The notes beneath the pieces were generated by a model. The model ran no database searches, was not told the origin of the DNA, and saw only the letters and a program-made list of their open reading frames with translations. Positions 29,719 through 39,206 of a DNA stretch of 64,000 bases are shown in pieces. The DNA comes from Parachitinimonas caeni (GTDB lineage Bacteria > Pseudomonadota > Gammaproteobacteria > Burkholderiales > Chitinimonadaceae): contig NZ_JARRAF010000001.1 in NCBI RefSeq assembly GCF_030129945.1, positions 339,455 through 403,454 on the forward strand, given 5' to 3'. Made by a program: the position numbers and the translations under genes. Every line of letters starts with the position of its first letter. Within the stretch, counting starts at the first letter, position 1.

Positions 29719-32700
29719 GCTCCTTCTGTTTGCGGGGTTCCTGTCGGAACGGGGGCGGTGGCCGCAGCGGGGTGCCGGTAGGCCACGAAGAACAGCAGCG
29801 GAATCACCACCAAGGTCAGCAGCGTCGAAACCAGAATGCCGAAGATCAGCGAGATGGCGAGGCCGTTGAAGATGGGGTCATCGAGGATGAACAGGGCGCC
29901 CAGCATGGCGGCCAGACCGGTGAGGGCAATCGGCTGGGCGCGGGTGATGGCCGATTGCACCACGGCGTCGGCCAGCGGCACACCCTGAGCCTGCTGCAGC
30001 CGGATGAAATCGACCAGCAGGATGGAGTTGCGGACAATGATGCCGGCCAGGGCGATCATGCCGATCATGCTGGTGGCGGTGAACTGGGCGCCCAGCAGCG
30101 CATGGCCCGGCATCACGCCCACCAGAGTCAGCGGGATGGGCGCCATGATGATGAGGGGCGTCAGATACGAGCCGGACTGCGCCACCACCAGCAGATAGAT
30201 CAGGATCAGGCCCACGGCATAGGCGGCGCCCATATCGCGGAAGGTTTCGTAGGTGATCTGCCATTCACCGTCCCATTTCAGCGCGAACTCACGATAACTA
30301 TCCTGCGGCTGGCGGATGAAATATTCGGTCAGTGGCAGGCCCCCCGGCGTGGCGATGCGGCTGATGGCGCCGCGCATGCCGAACATGCCGTAGAGCGGGC
30401 TATCGACCTTGCCGGCCATGTCCCCCACCACGTACACCACGGGCAGGCCGTCCTTGTGATAGAGCGGCTGTTCGCGCTGGCTGTCGCTCAAGGTGACCAG
30501 CTCACGCAGGGGCAGCACTTTGCCGCTGGCGTTCTTTACCCCCAGCTGCAGCAGAACATCGAGATTGCCCAAATCTGCCGACGGTAAGCGCAAGGTGGCG
30601 GCGGCGGGATACTTGCTGGCGTCGTGCAGCCAGCTCACGGCCTCCCCGGCGAGGCCGGCGCGCAGCGTGGCCACGATGTCAGCCTGGCTGACGCCCTGCT
30701 GCGCCGCCTTGCGTCGATCAACCAGCAGCAACTTGCGTGGCGCGGCGGCAATCTGGCTGCTATCGACATCCACCACCCCAGTCTGCTGGCGGAAGGCGGC
30801 TTGTACGGCGGTGGCCACCTGCTGGCGACCGGCTTCGGTCGGGCCATAGATTTCCGCCACGATGGGCGCCTGCACCGGTGGGCCGGGCGGAACTTCCACG
30901 ACCTTGACCTTGGCCCCGTAACGCTGGCCGATCTGCTGCAGGGCCGGCCGCAGGCGGCTGGCAATGGCATGGCTTTGCTCGTGCCGCTGGTGCTGCGGCA
31001 GCAGGTTGACCTGCATCTCACCCAGCTCGCCGCTCGCACGCAGGTAGTACTGGCGGACCAGGCCATTGAAGTTGATCGGGGCGGCGGTGCCGGCATAGGC
31101 CTGATAGTTGGCGACTTCCGGCACGGTGCCCAGATAGGCGCCCAGTTCACGCAAGACGGCTGCCGTGTGTTCCAGCGGTGTACCGGCCGGCATATCGACC
31201 ACCAGCTGGAATTCCGATTTATTGTCGAAGGGCAGCATTTTCAGCTGTACCCAGCCGATGACGGGCAGGGCGGCCGATAAACCGACCAGCGCCGCGACCG
31301 CGAGCCCCAGCTTGCGGCGGGAGCGTCCGCCGGTTTCGGCAGCCAGAAACGGCCGGAAAACACGCTGGAACAGGCGACCCAGCCACTGCGGGCGGTCATG
31401 GTGGGTGGCGGGATGTGAATGCAGCCATAAGCTTGCCAGCCATGGGGTGACCACCAGCGCAATCGCCAGCGATAACAGCATGCCCATACTGGCGTTGATC
31501 GGGATCGGGCTCATATACGGGCCCATCAGGCCGCTGACAAAGGCCATCGGCAACAGCGCGGCAATTACGGTGAAGGTGGCGAGGATGGTCGGTCCGCCCA
31601 CTTCATCCACCGCGCCGGGGATGATGTCGACCAGACTGCGCTGCGGAAACAGCTGCTGGTGACGGTGGATGTTTTCGACCACCACGATGGCATCGTCTAC
31701 CAGAATGCCGATAGAAAAGATCAGGGCGAACAGCGAGACCCGGTTCAGGGTAAAGCCCCAGGCCCAGGAGGCGAACAGGGTGACCGTCAGGGTCAGGATC
31801 ACCGCCGTGCCGACAATGGCGGCTTCGCGCCGGCCCAGCGTTACAAACACCAGCGCCACCACCGACGCGGTGGCGAACAGCAGTTTCTGGATCAGCTTCT
31901 GTGCTTTGGCATTGGCCGTCTCACCGTAATTGCGGCTGATGGTGACTTCGACCCCGGCCGGAATCACACTATTGCGCAACAGCTCGACCTGACGCAGCAC
32001 CCCGTCGGCCACTGCCACTGCATTCTGGCCCGGTTGCTTGGTGAGGGTGAGGGTGACGGCCGGGTATTCGCCCCGCTGGCTGCCGCCAAAGCCGATCCAT
32101 ACGCTCCGGCTGGCCGGGGGTGGGCCATCGCGCACGTCGGCCACATCCCGCAGGAAAACCGGATGATTCTGGCGCACTGCCACTACCAGCTCGGCGACCT
32201 CATCGGCATCGCGCAGATAGGGGCCGGCCTCAATGGCGATACTACGATTGGCGCTGATCAGCTCGCCTGCTGGTGCGGCTTGATGGGCAGCCTGCAGTGC
32301 CTGACGCAAGTCAGCCACCGTCAGCGCTTGCGCCGCCAGGCGTGTCGGGTCGAGTTCCACCTGCACCGCCCGGCCGGGTCCGCCAATGCTGCTGACCTCT
32401 CGCGTGCCGCGTACCCGCTTCAATTCGGCTTCGAGACTATGGGCAATGCGTTCGAGGGTAAATCCACCCTGCCCAGGCTCGCGTGACCATAGGGTCAGGC
32501 TGAGAATGGGCACATCGTCGATACCCTTGGGTTTGACCAGGGGTTCTCCCACACCCAGACCGGCCGGCAGCCAGTCACGATGGCTGTGCAGCGTGTCATA
32601 GAGCCGGACCAGCGCTTCGGTGCGCGGCACACCCACCTTGAACTGCACGGTCAGGATGGCCATGCCGGGCTGCGATACCGACATGACATGCTCGACATCG

Positions 32701-32945
32701 GCGATCTGGCTCAGTACCTGTTCGGCTGGCGTGGCCACCATCTGTTCGACATCCTTCACCGCTGCGCCAGGGAAGGGAATCAGCACATTGGCCATGGTCA
32801 CGTTGATCTGGGGCTCTTCTTCGCGCGGGGTGACCAGCACGGCAAACAGGCCCAGCAGCAAGGCGACCAGCGCCAGCAGCGGAGTCAGACGATCAGTCTG
32901 GAAACGGGCGGCGAGACGGCCCGCAAGGCGGAGAGACGGGTTCAT
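29715..32945 (-). CDS. RND family efflux permease (AcrB/HAE-like)
   Basis: A 1076-residue inner-membrane transporter. The N-terminal helix (LLALVALLLGLFAVLV), two large periplasmic loops and twelve membrane segments are all visible. TM4 carries the proton-relay aspartates in GILVDDAIVVVENIHRH. I start at 32945 (ATG before the conserved N-terminus), 10 bp after the HlyD gene stop. The permease would form a tripartite pump with the HlyD adaptor and an outer-membrane channel, which is not in the window. It sits in an ArsR-controlled operon with sqr, so substrates may be thiol- or metal-related. This substrate assignment is inferred from context. Confidence 0.93.
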   Translation of the reverse strand: MNPSLRLAGRLAARFQTDRLTPLLALVALLLGLFAVLVTPREEEPQINVTMANVLIPFPGAAVKDVEQMVATPAEQVLSQIADVEHVMSVSQPGMAILTVQFKVGVPRTEALVRLYDTLHSHRDWLPAGLGVGEPLVKPKGIDDVPILSLTLWSREPGQGGFTLERIAHSLEAELKRVRGTREVSSIGGPGRAVQVELDPTRLAAQALTVADLRQALQAAHQAAPAGELISANRSIAIEAGPYLRDADEVAELVVAVRQNHPVFLRDVADVRDGPPPASRSVWIGFGGSQRGEYPAVTLTLTKQPGQNAVAVADGVLRQVELLRNSVIPAGVEVTISRNYGETANAKAQKLIQKLLFATASVVALVFVTLGRREAAIVGTAVILTLTVTLFASWAWGFTLNRVSLFALIFSIGILVDDAIVVVENIHRHQQLFPQRSLVDIIPGAVDEVGGPTILATFTVIAALLPMAFVSGLMGPYMSPIPINASMGMLLSLAIALVVTPWLASLWLHSHPATHHDRPQWLGRLFQRVFRPFLAAETGGRSRRKLGLAVAALVGLSAALPVIGWVQLKMLPFDNKSEFQLVVDMPAGTPLEHTAAVLRELGAYLGTVPEVANYQAYAGTAAPINFNGLVRQYYLRASGELGEMQVNLLPQHQRHEQSHAIASRLRPALQQIGQRYGAKVKVVEVPPGPPVQAPIVAEIYGPTEAGRQQVATAVQAAFRQQTGVVDVDSSQIAAAPRKLLLVDRRKAAQQGVSQADIVATLRAGLAGEAVSWLHDASKYPAAATLRLPSADLGNLDVLLQLGVKNASGKVLPLRELVTLSDSQREQPLYHKDGLPVVYVVGDMAGKVDSPLYGMFGMRGAISRIATPGGLPLTEYFIRQPQDSYREFALKWDGEWQITYETFRDMGAAYAVGLILIYLLVVAQSGSYLTPLIIMAPIPLTLVGVMPGHALLGAQFTATSMIGMIALAGIIVRNSILLVDFIRLQQAQGVPLADAVVQSAITRAQPIALTGLAAMLGALFILDDPIFNGLAISLIFGILVSTLLTLVVIPLLFFVAYRHPAAATAPVPTGTPQTEGA

Positions 32946-32955
32946 GGCGATGTCC

Positions 32956-33975
32956 TCAGCGGGCTGCTGTCGCGGCCAGAGGGTCCAGTGCGACCTGCTC
33001 ACCGGCTGCGATGCCAGACAGAATCTCGGTTTCGTCGCCGAGACTGCGGCCCGGCCGCACCTGTCGCAGCAGCGGCTGACCTTTGTCGTCGATGACATAG
33101 ACGGCACTCAATTCGGCGCGCTGCACGATGCTGCGGCTGGGCAGGTAATAGCGCTGCCGGCCTTCTGCGCGCGTGGGCAGCCAGACACGGGCGAACTGGC
33201 CGGGGCGGGCACTGTTGCCGGCCGGCAAGCTCAGCCACCAGATGCGGCTGTGGGTCTGGGCGTTGGCGGCAGGAAGCTGGCTGATCTGGCGGCTGATCAG
33301 GATGTTCTGGCCGACCGGCAAGCCCGGCAATTCAAGCCGCACCGGTTGGCTGGCATCCAGCTGCGTCAGCCATGCCTCTGGCACGCTGAGGGCTACCCGT
33401 AGCGCGGTTGGGTCGTACAGCGTCAGCAGAGGGCGGCCGGGTTGCGCCATGTCGCCCTGGCTGACGGCGACGTCGGCGACAACGCCGGCATAGGGGGCGG
33501 TCAGACTGAAATAATCACTCTGGGTGCGGGCGGCACTGGCCTGTGCCGTCTGCGCCTCGACCTCGGCCCGTGCCGCCTTGAACCGGGCTTCGGCCTGATC
33601 CAGCGCCGCCTGGCTGATAAAACGCTGGCGGAACAGCTGTTGCTGGCGTTCAAACTCCTTGCGGGCGATATCCAGCGTGGCGCGGGCGGCTTCAGTCTGT
33701 GCCCGGCTGGCGCTGGCGGTCTGGTTGGCGCTGCGGGCGTCGATCTGTGCCAGCAACTGACCCGCTTTGACCGTATCCCCCGCCCGAACCGGCAAGCGGA
33801 GGATGCTGCCGGCCACCTGGGCCGAAATCTGGCTCTGGCGAACGGCCTCTACAACGCCATCCAGCAACAGTGGCCGGCTGTCCTGAGCGACCCTGACCGG
33901 GGTGCTGGCAAGCTTGGCGGCGGTGGCCGGCAGACCCAGCCCAAGCAGGATCAGTAAAGTAAACATTCGCAACAT
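32956..33975 (-). CDS. Periplasmic adaptor (HlyD/AcrA-like) of the RND pump
   Basis: A 339-residue membrane-fusion protein. A signal-anchor ([20 protein letters not shown]) is followed by a split lipoyl domain (residues ~45-60 and ~160-180), a coiled-coil alpha-hairpin (~80-140, ARATLDIARKEFERQQQLFRQ) and beta-barrel domains. The start at 33975 is the ATG before the signal peptide. It is the first gene of the operon that continues into the RND permease, DUF2892 and sqr genes. Downstream spacing is 10 bp. It probably links the permease to a TolC-type channel. Confidence 0.92.
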   Translation of the reverse strand: MLRMFTLLILLGLGLPATAAKLASTPVRVAQDSRPLLLDGVVEAVRQSQISAQVAGSILRLPVRAGDTVKAGQLLAQIDARSANQTASASRAQTEAARATLDIARKEFERQQQLFRQRFISQAALDQAEARFKAARAEVEAQTAQASAARTQSDYFSLTAPYAGVVADVAVSQGDMAQPGRPLLTLYDPTALRVALSVPEAWLTQLDASQPVRLELPGLPVGQNILISRQISQLPAANAQTHSRIWWLSLPAGNSARPGQFARVWLPTRAEGRQRYYLPSRSIVQRAELSAVYVIDDKGQPLLRQVRPGRSLGDETEILSGIAAGEQVALDPLAATAAR

Positions 33976-34213
33976 GATGGACTCCAGGCAGAGGGTGCGT
34001 CGTGGACGCGCTTGTTTTATTATTTGCATATATACGCAAATAGTCAATAAATGATGTTGAGGTCGGTCAGCGGCCTTGCCAAAAGCCGCATGGGCCAGCC
34101 CGGAGCTTGACCGGGCGCGGCGCGGTGCCAAATATCAATAGAGCCTGGAGCAGGCGGGATTCGGTGGTATGTTGCGTCTCGAAGTGGAATGGATCTGGAA
34201 GGAATGCCCTGAT
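33976..34213. promoter_or_regulatory. Divergent promoter region with ArsR-type operator palindrome
   Basis: A 22 bp near-perfect palindrome at 34021-34042 has arms TATTTGC (34021-34027) and GCAAATA (34036-34042) around an AT-rich core. It lies between the HlyD gene and the ArsR gene, which face away from each other. ArsR/SmtB proteins bind this type of imperfect inverted repeat. Autoregulation and control of the efflux/sqr operon from this site are inferred. Confidence 0.75.
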
Positions 34214-34561
34214 ATGGAAGCAATGAGCGATCAGGCGCTGCAGCAGGTGGCGCAATATTTTCAGGCTTTGGCCGAGCCCAATCGGCTGCGCATTCTCAAT
34301 GCGCTGCGTGGGGGTGAGCGGAATGTCGGGGAGTTGACGGAGATCTGTGGCTCGTCCACCGCCAACGTGTCACGCCATCTGGCCTTGCTGGCCCGGCATG
34401 GCATGGTGACACGGGAAGGGCGCGGCACGGCGGTGTACTACCGGATCACCGACCCGGCGATTTATGCGCTGTGTGATCTGGTCTGCGGCAATATTGCCCG
34501 CCAGTACGAGCAGATGGCGGTCGTCAGGCAGCAGCTGGGGGGTGTCCCGGCGGTTGAATGA
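34214..34561 (+). CDS. ArsR/SmtB family repressor, likely thiol- or metal-sensing
   Basis: A 115-residue winged-helix protein with the ArsR core: EPNRLRILNALRGGERNVGEL, recognition helix SSTANVSRHLALLARHGMV, and the wing GRGTAVYYRI. Cysteines C45 (in ELTEICGSS), C87 and C91 (in YALCDLVCGN) are placed in helix 3 and helix 5, where metal or sulfide sensors hold thiols. C45 is not at the same position as the C41/C42 of SqrR/BigR, so direct homology to them is unsure. It is divergent from the efflux-sqr operon across a palindromic site. The start at 34214 was chosen over an upstream in-frame ATG because the conserved sequence begins there. Confidence 0.9.
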   Translation: MEAMSDQALQQVAQYFQALAEPNRLRILNALRGGERNVGELTEICGSSTANVSRHLALLARHGMVTREGRGTAVYYRITDPAIYALCDLVCGNIARQYEQMAVVRQQLGGVPAVE

Positions 34562-34724
34562 GCCTGGCTGGTCGAGCCTTCGGGCGTGCGGAGGGGCGTG
34601 AGTGAGCGCCGGCCGCTTCGCAGGCGATAGCCATCCTCAAGCGCAGCGACCTCATCCCTTGCGGTAAGCCGGGCAAGACGCCAGAACTTCAATCACTGAC
34701 TTGGCAAAAGGACATCCAAATTAC

Positions 34725-35366
34725 ATGACAAAACGAACCGTCATCGTGGCCGGGGCGACCGGTCTGGTAGGAAGAGAGATTCTGGCAGGCCTGCTGGCAG
34801 ATGACACGGTGGCCACCGTGCATAGCCTGGGGCGCCGGGCGCCGGCCATGCAGCATCCCAAGCTGCAGGCGCATAGTGTTGAATTTGCAGACCTGCCGGC
34901 TTTGCCAAAAGCTGACGAGGTTTATCTGGCCTTGGGGACAACCATCAAGGTTGCTGGCAGCCAACCCGCCTTCCGTGCCGTGGATTTCGACGCGAACCTG
35001 GCAGTGGCCAGGGCGGCACAGGTGGCAGGCGCCAAACGGGTAGGGCTGGTGAGTGCCATGGGGGCCGATGCGAGCTCGAAGGTCTTTTATAGTCGCGTAA
35101 AAGGCGAGCTGGAAGACGCCTTGAGCCAGATGGCGTTTGAAGGTCTGGTGATTGCCCGCCCATCCTTGCTGGTGGGCGATAGAGAAGCGCTGGGGCAACC
35201 GGTCCGGCCGGGCGAGACTTTGGGCTACCGGCTGGGCAAAGCGCTCGGCTTTTTGATTCCCGCCGATTACAAGCCGATCGAAGCTCAGGCGGTTGCCAAG
35301 GCGCTGTTGCAGACCGTGCCGACGGCGAGCGGCAAAACGGTTTTACGCTCCGGGGCCATGCGCTGA
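34725..35366 (+). CDS. NAD(P)-binding atypical SDR family protein
   Basis: A 213-residue protein with an N-terminal Rossmann motif VAGATGLVGREIL (about 7-19) and YSRVKGELEDAL near residue 123, like the active-site YxxxK of extended SDR proteins. It resembles the NmrA/YbjT-like NAD(P)H-binding group. I start at 34725 (MTKRTVIV) because the conserved N-terminus begins there; the ribosome site (AAGGA) is 12 bases upstream. Function is unknown: family members are often stress-related reductases or regulators. Confidence 0.82.
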   Translation: MTKRTVIVAGATGLVGREILAGLLADDTVATVHSLGRRAPAMQHPKLQAHSVEFADLPALPKADEVYLALGTTIKVAGSQPAFRAVDFDANLAVARAAQVAGAKRVGLVSAMGADASSKVFYSRVKGELEDALSQMAFEGLVIARPSLLVGDREALGQPVRPGETLGYRLGKALGFLIPADYKPIEAQAVAKALLQTVPTASGKTVLRSGAMR

Positions 35367-35423
35367 CCGGGGGCTTACCTACGAAGATCGCGGGTAAGCG
35401 TCGGCGAGCGGTGTGGGCCGGTG

Positions 35424-35618
35424 TCAGTGTCGTTGCGACAATGCGGCCTCGATTTTCTTGTCGGTTTTGTATTGGCTCAGTGCATACACCGACCAGATGG
35501 CGGCGGGCACCCAGCCGATCAGTGTGCATTGCAGAATCAGGCAGAACAGCCCGGCAAATGGCCGTCCTATCGTGAAGAACTGCAGCCAGGGCAAGAGTAG
35601 GGCGAGCAGCAGACGCAT
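35424..35618 (-). CDS. Pmp3/YqaE family small membrane protein
   Basis: A 64-residue protein with two hydrophobic helices (about 2-16 and 23-48) and the PMP3 signature FTIGRPFAGLFCLILQCTLIGWVPAAIWSVYAL. It likely affects membrane potential or cation homeostasis as in other YqaE members. Single gene. Confidence 0.92.
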   Translation of the reverse strand: MRLLLALLLPWLQFFTIGRPFAGLFCLILQCTLIGWVPAAIWSVYALSQYKTDKKIEAALSQRH

Positions 35619-35733
35619 GGTGTGAATCCTTGAGAGAGTTCCGGCCGGCTATTTAACCGGCCCGGCCTGAAACGTCAATTGCGGTGGGCAACGGGGGCCG
35701 TAGCGGTGCCCGGCCACCGTTGCGGGTCGTCGT

Positions 35734-36768
35734 TCAGGCGGCCTCCTGTGCGGGCAGACGGGTGCGCAGTTCCAGCGGCAGCTGGCGTACCAGCAGGCCG
35801 CGTGCCGAATGCCAGAAGGCGGAGAGCAGCAGCAGGGCCGAGCCGATGACCAGTGCAGTCAGCGCAACGTTCAGGCTGACGGCGCCAAACTGTTTGAACA
35901 GGGCGTTCAGTGCCCACAGCACGTAAATCAAGGCAGAGACCAGCAAGGCACGCCGATCTACCACCAGTCCGACCACGCCCAGGCCGATGTAGAGCGCAAT
36001 CACGGTCAGCGCCTGTGACAGGCCGACCAGTTCGCTATCGCTGTTGATGCCCAGCAAGGCGAAGATCGGGTGGACGATCATCGGTGCGGCCAGCAGGTGC
36101 AGCCAGAAGGCGACGTCTGACCGGTGAGTCTTGCGCTCGCGGTCGCTCATGTCCCAGTACAGCGCCAGCGCGAAGGTCAGCACCCCGAGAACCAGTGCCA
36201 GTAACAGCAGGTAGTCCTTCGAGTGGGGGGCCACGGCCAGCAGAATCTGCAAGGCGAGGGTGGCCAGACCGACCATGCCGGCTGCCACCGTGATCGGTAC
36301 CTGGAAGCGCTGCCAGTGTGCCCAGGCAGCCAGCGCTGCGGCGACGGCGGCGCTGCCGGCCACCAGCGGACCGGACTTGGCCATCATCGGGCCAGCCGTG
36401 AAGGCGCTGACCAGATAGCCGGCACTAAAGGCGACTGAACCGCAAAACGCCAGCAACAGCATGATGGAGGGCAGCGCCATCCGGCGTTTGCGGGTGAAGA
36501 ACTCGGCCAGCGCCCAGGCGGTGGCGGCCATCACCGGGCCGATCAATAGTGGGGCGATGCTGGCGAAGATACCCGCCAGCGCAGACAGCAGCAGGCCGCA
36601 GGCAATGACAACGAAAAAGTCGTTAAAGCTGCTGACCAGCCGGAAGTTTTCTTCATCGACCAGATGGGTGGCGTGGCGTCGGGCCACGAACTGGCGAAAG
36701 GCATTGGCGGTGGCTGGCGGCATGACGCCGGCCTGTACCGCTGAGTCGAGATCATCATCGCTGTACAT
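35734..36768 (-). CDS. DUF2157-like polytopic membrane protein
   Basis: A 344-residue protein. A soluble N-terminus of ~45 residues (MYSDDDLDSAVQAGVMPPATANAFRQFV) precedes ~10 predicted transmembrane helices, as in DUF2157 membrane proteins. There are no catalytic motifs. Function is unknown; transport or sensing is possible. Confidence 0.8.
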   Translation of the reverse strand: MYSDDDLDSAVQAGVMPPATANAFRQFVARRHATHLVDEENFRLVSSFNDFFVVIACGLLLSALAGIFASIAPLLIGPVMAATAWALAEFFTRKRRMALPSIMLLLAFCGSVAFSAGYLVSAFTAGPMMAKSGPLVAGSAAVAAALAAWAHWQRFQVPITVAAGMVGLATLALQILLAVAPHSKDYLLLLALVLGVLTFALALYWDMSDRERKTHRSDVAFWLHLLAAPMIVHPIFALLGINSDSELVGLSQALTVIALYIGLGVVGLVVDRRALLVSALIYVLWALNALFKQFGAVSLNVALTALVIGSALLLLSAFWHSARGLLVRQLPLELRTRLPAQEAA

Positions 36769-36896
36769 GGCGGTTCCTGAGAGTTTGGCCTGCGGGCTGC
36801 AGGCTTGCCCTCTGAGTATGCACCGGTCAGCCAGACAAGCCCGCTACCGCACAGCCGTGCCAAACATACTGTTGGTAGGACGCCAACAACGCCGGA

Positions 36897-37427
36897 TCAA
36901 TTCAGGTAAGACGCAATCGCCTCGGGTTTGACCAGCCAGGCGTAGTTCATTTCGTGGCGGATTTTCCAGTGGCCCTTTTGGCAAACCCAGCCCAGCTGCG
37001 AACGGCCATCGAAGGCGATGATCTCGTCATCCTGCCGATGGAGTTTGCCGACAAACCCCAGAGTGGTCGAAGCCACCTTGCTGCCGGCTATCTGGTCGTG
37101 TCCACCAGTCAGTGCGTGTGCGATGGATCGTGCGTTGTTCTGAAGCGCCTCCCAGTTGGCGCCGTAGAGGCCGGCATTGTGGAACAGCTGGGTCTGGCCG
37201 GGCGCAAAATTGTCGTAGAACACCCCTTGCGGCGATGCCAGGTCGTAGTAGCGCCGCATTTTCTGCGCAAAGACAAAGGGCGGGTCACCGGGTTTGCGCT
37301 CCCAGCCCTGCAGAATCCACGATTTGTGGAGAGCCAGTGGCGCCTCGTTGCCGGTCTGGGGGCAGGGTTTGGCCCAGACCGTGGCCGAGACAGGCAACAG
37401 GCAGGCAGCGAGCAGTAAGGTCTTCAT
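36897..37427 (-). CDS. Exported SnoaL/NTF2-like small protein
   Basis: A 176-residue protein with a signal peptide (MKTLLLAACLLPVSATVWA). The mature part fits the cone-shaped NTF2-like fold used by SnoaL and nuclear-transport-factor proteins (residues ~50-165, GVFYDNFAPG, IIAFDGRSQLGWVCQKGHWKIRHEMN). Catalytic residues cannot be identified. The start at 37427 begins the signal peptide. The LysR gene is divergent to it. Confidence 0.78.
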   Translation of the reverse strand: MKTLLLAACLLPVSATVWAKPCPQTGNEAPLALHKSWILQGWERKPGDPPFVFAQKMRRYYDLASPQGVFYDNFAPGQTQLFHNAGLYGANWEALQNNARSIAHALTGGHDQIAGSKVASTTLGFVGKLHRQDDEIIAFDGRSQLGWVCQKGHWKIRHEMNYAWLVKPEAIASYLN

Positions 37428-37554
37428 GAAATGGCTCCGTGACTGAATAAGCGATGGCGGCACCTTGCCGCCGCCGGATTGCCATCTTATTGACGCTATA
37501 TTGGTTAGAGAACTACTCTTCCGGTCAACACATTCGTTAGAATTTCTAACCAAA

Positions 37555-38454
37555 ATGCAAGCTGATCTGAATCTGCTATCGGTCTTTATGGCGGTTGCCG
37601 AAACGCGCAGCTTTCAAAAAGCCGCGCAGCGCCTTGGGGTGACCCGGTCTGCCGTCAGCCAGAGCCTGCGCAAGCTCGAAGATGGGCTGGGCGTGGCATT
37701 GCTACATCGCTCCACCCGCAGCGTCAGCCTGACCGAGGCCGGGGCGCGCCTATGTGGCCAGATTGCTGCACCTTTGGCAGCGATTGGCGGCGCGCTGGAA
37801 GAAGCGGGCGAGGAGGGCGCGCCGCGCGGCCTGCTGCGCGTTGCGGTGACGTCGATTGCAGAAAGTTTTCTGTCGGGGGCATTGATCAGCACCTTCATCG
37901 AGGCGTATCCGCAGATAACCCTGGATGTCACGGTGATCGACGAAGAGATCGACATTGTGGCAGCCGGTTTTGATGCAGGCGTACGGCTGGGTGAGGTGAT
38001 CAATCAGGACATGATTGCCCTGCCACTATCCGGCCCGCAGCGAGAAGCGACGGTTGCGGCGCCGGCCTATCTGCAACGGTTTGGCTCGCCGGTCCATCCG
38101 CGAGATCTGGTGGGGCATCGCTGCATCGGCTGGCGGGTGACGCCCGCGCATGCGCCGTATCGGTGGGAATTCGCCGAGCAGGGCCGCCCGTTCAGTGTGG
38201 ATGTACAGCCCGCCGTCACCACCAATGACCTTTCCTTGATGATCCGTCTGGCGCTGGCTGGTGGGGGCATCACCTTTGCTGCCAGAGACTGCTTCGCGCG
38301 CTATCTGGAACGGGGTGAGCTGGTCTCGCTGCTTGATGACTATCTACCGTCCTTTGCCGGCTTCTATCTGTACTTTCCGAACCGACACAACCAGCCGGCC
38401 AAGCTGCGTGCGCTGGTTGAGCATGTACGGACGTTTCGGGCGCAGGGGGCTTAG
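37555..38454 (+). CDS. LysR family transcriptional regulator
   Basis: A 299-residue regulator with an N-terminal winged HTH (VFMAVAETRSFQKAAQRLGVTRSAVSQSLRKLEDGLGVALLHRSTRSVSLTEAG) and a C-terminal type-2 periplasmic-binding-like effector domain. It belongs to the PA0477/DhcR-like group by pattern (AGFDAGVRLGE, YRWEFAEQGRPF). It starts at 37555 because this gives the conserved N-terminus. It is divergent to the NTF2-like gene and may control it, as is usual for LysR proteins. Confidence 0.92.
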   Translation: MQADLNLLSVFMAVAETRSFQKAAQRLGVTRSAVSQSLRKLEDGLGVALLHRSTRSVSLTEAGARLCGQIAAPLAAIGGALEEAGEEGAPRGLLRVAVTSIAESFLSGALISTFIEAYPQITLDVTVIDEEIDIVAAGFDAGVRLGEVINQDMIALPLSGPQREATVAAPAYLQRFGSPVHPRDLVGHRCIGWRVTPAHAPYRWEFAEQGRPFSVDVQPAVTTNDLSLMIRLALAGGGITFAARDCFARYLERGELVSLLDDYLPSFAGFYLYFPNRHNQPAKLRALVEHVRTFRAQGA

Positions 38455-38456
38455 CA

Positions 38457-38613
38457 GCCTGTCGGACTTTCGTTGCACGGGTGGAATTTGCGGGTTGAAC
38501 AGCCCATTTTTGCTGGCTTTTTCGTTGTATAGGCTCACTATGCGCCTCAAAAACCAGCAAAACTGGTCTCGTTCTCCCGCGTTTTCGCCGGCGTGCCCGA
38601 AAGTCCGACAGGC
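38457..38613. repeat. 157 bp fold-back (MITE-like) element
   Basis: Perfect 16 bp terminal inverted repeats (GCCTGTCGGACTTTCG at 38457-38472 and its complement at 38598-38613) bound a palindromic interior (TTTTGCTGG near 38503 and CCAGCAAAA near 38558). The whole unit could form a long hairpin. No transposase. The left end is 2 bp past the LysR stop. Confidence 0.7.
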
Positions 38614-38618
38614 CGCTA

Positions 38619-38692
38619 GGTTCTGTTGACGTTTTCTGCCTTGGCCTGCCCCACCACTCGATCCGGCGCGACCGGAAACAAAACGTCATCGT
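38619..38692. repeat. Short GTTGACGTTTT-ended palindromic element
   Basis: GTTGACGTTTT at 38625 is mirrored by AAAACGTCATC at 38680-38690, enclosing ~50 bp. It is preceded by CTAGG. The same end motif recurs at 58893, 63882 and, in diverged form, 57973, so this is one copy of a dispersed family. Confidence 0.65.
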
Positions 38693-38699
38693 GCCTGGC

Positions 38700-39197
38700 T
38701 CAGGCTACGGCGGTGCGGGTCTCCTGCTGCCGCAACCAGTCGGCCACTGCGCGGCCGGTGCCAAAGGGCCAGGCTTGCAGCTTGTTGATTGGCACCCGCT
38801 TGTACTCCGATAACTCATCCGACAGCACGATGTCGCCTTCACACTCGATGGCATAGGCCAGAATCAGCTGGTTCTGCTCGACAAAAGGATATTCGCCAAT
38901 GCGCTCCACCCGCACGGCGCGCAGGCCCAGCTCCTCGGCGACTTCACGCGCTGCGCCATTGCGCGGCTCTTCGGCTTTTTCCAGATAGCCGGTCACCAGG
39001 CCAAACCAGCCGGCGGGCCAGTTGGCCTGCCGGACCAGGATGACCTCTCCCCGCAGCAGGACCAGCGCTGCCACTACCGGTACGGGGTTGTTCCAGTTCA
39101 CATAACCACATTGCTGCGAACAGGTTTGCCGTGTCTGGCCGTCCAGATCGGTATCGGCCAACGCGGCGGCACAACAGGGACAGAAGTGGTAGCGCAT
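38700..39197 (-). CDS. Nudix hydrolase with zinc ribbon
   Basis: A 165-residue protein. An N-terminal zinc ribbon (CPCC at 6-9, C26 and C30) precedes a Nudix fold with a full Nudix box, G70-x5-E76-x7-R84-E85-x2-E88-E89-x-G91-L92, which hydrolyses nucleoside-diphosphate-X compounds. It begins 9 bp after the hotdog thioesterase and is probably the last gene of the biosynthetic operon, though a housekeeping role is equally possible. Confidence 0.9.
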   Translation of the reverse strand: MRYHFCPCCAAALADTDLDGQTRQTCSQQCGYVNWNNPVPVVAALVLLRGEVILVRQANWPAGWFGLVTGYLEKAEEPRNGAAREVAEELGLRAVRVERIGEYPFVEQNQLILAYAIECEGDIVLSDELSEYKRVPINKLQAWPFGTGRAVADWLRQQETRTAVA

Positions 39198-39206
39198 GGT
39201 CGTGGC

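Noticed and set aside
36461..36931. Open frame antisense to the membrane protein and its upstream region
   Set aside because: Shadow of the real minus-strand gene, with no family match.
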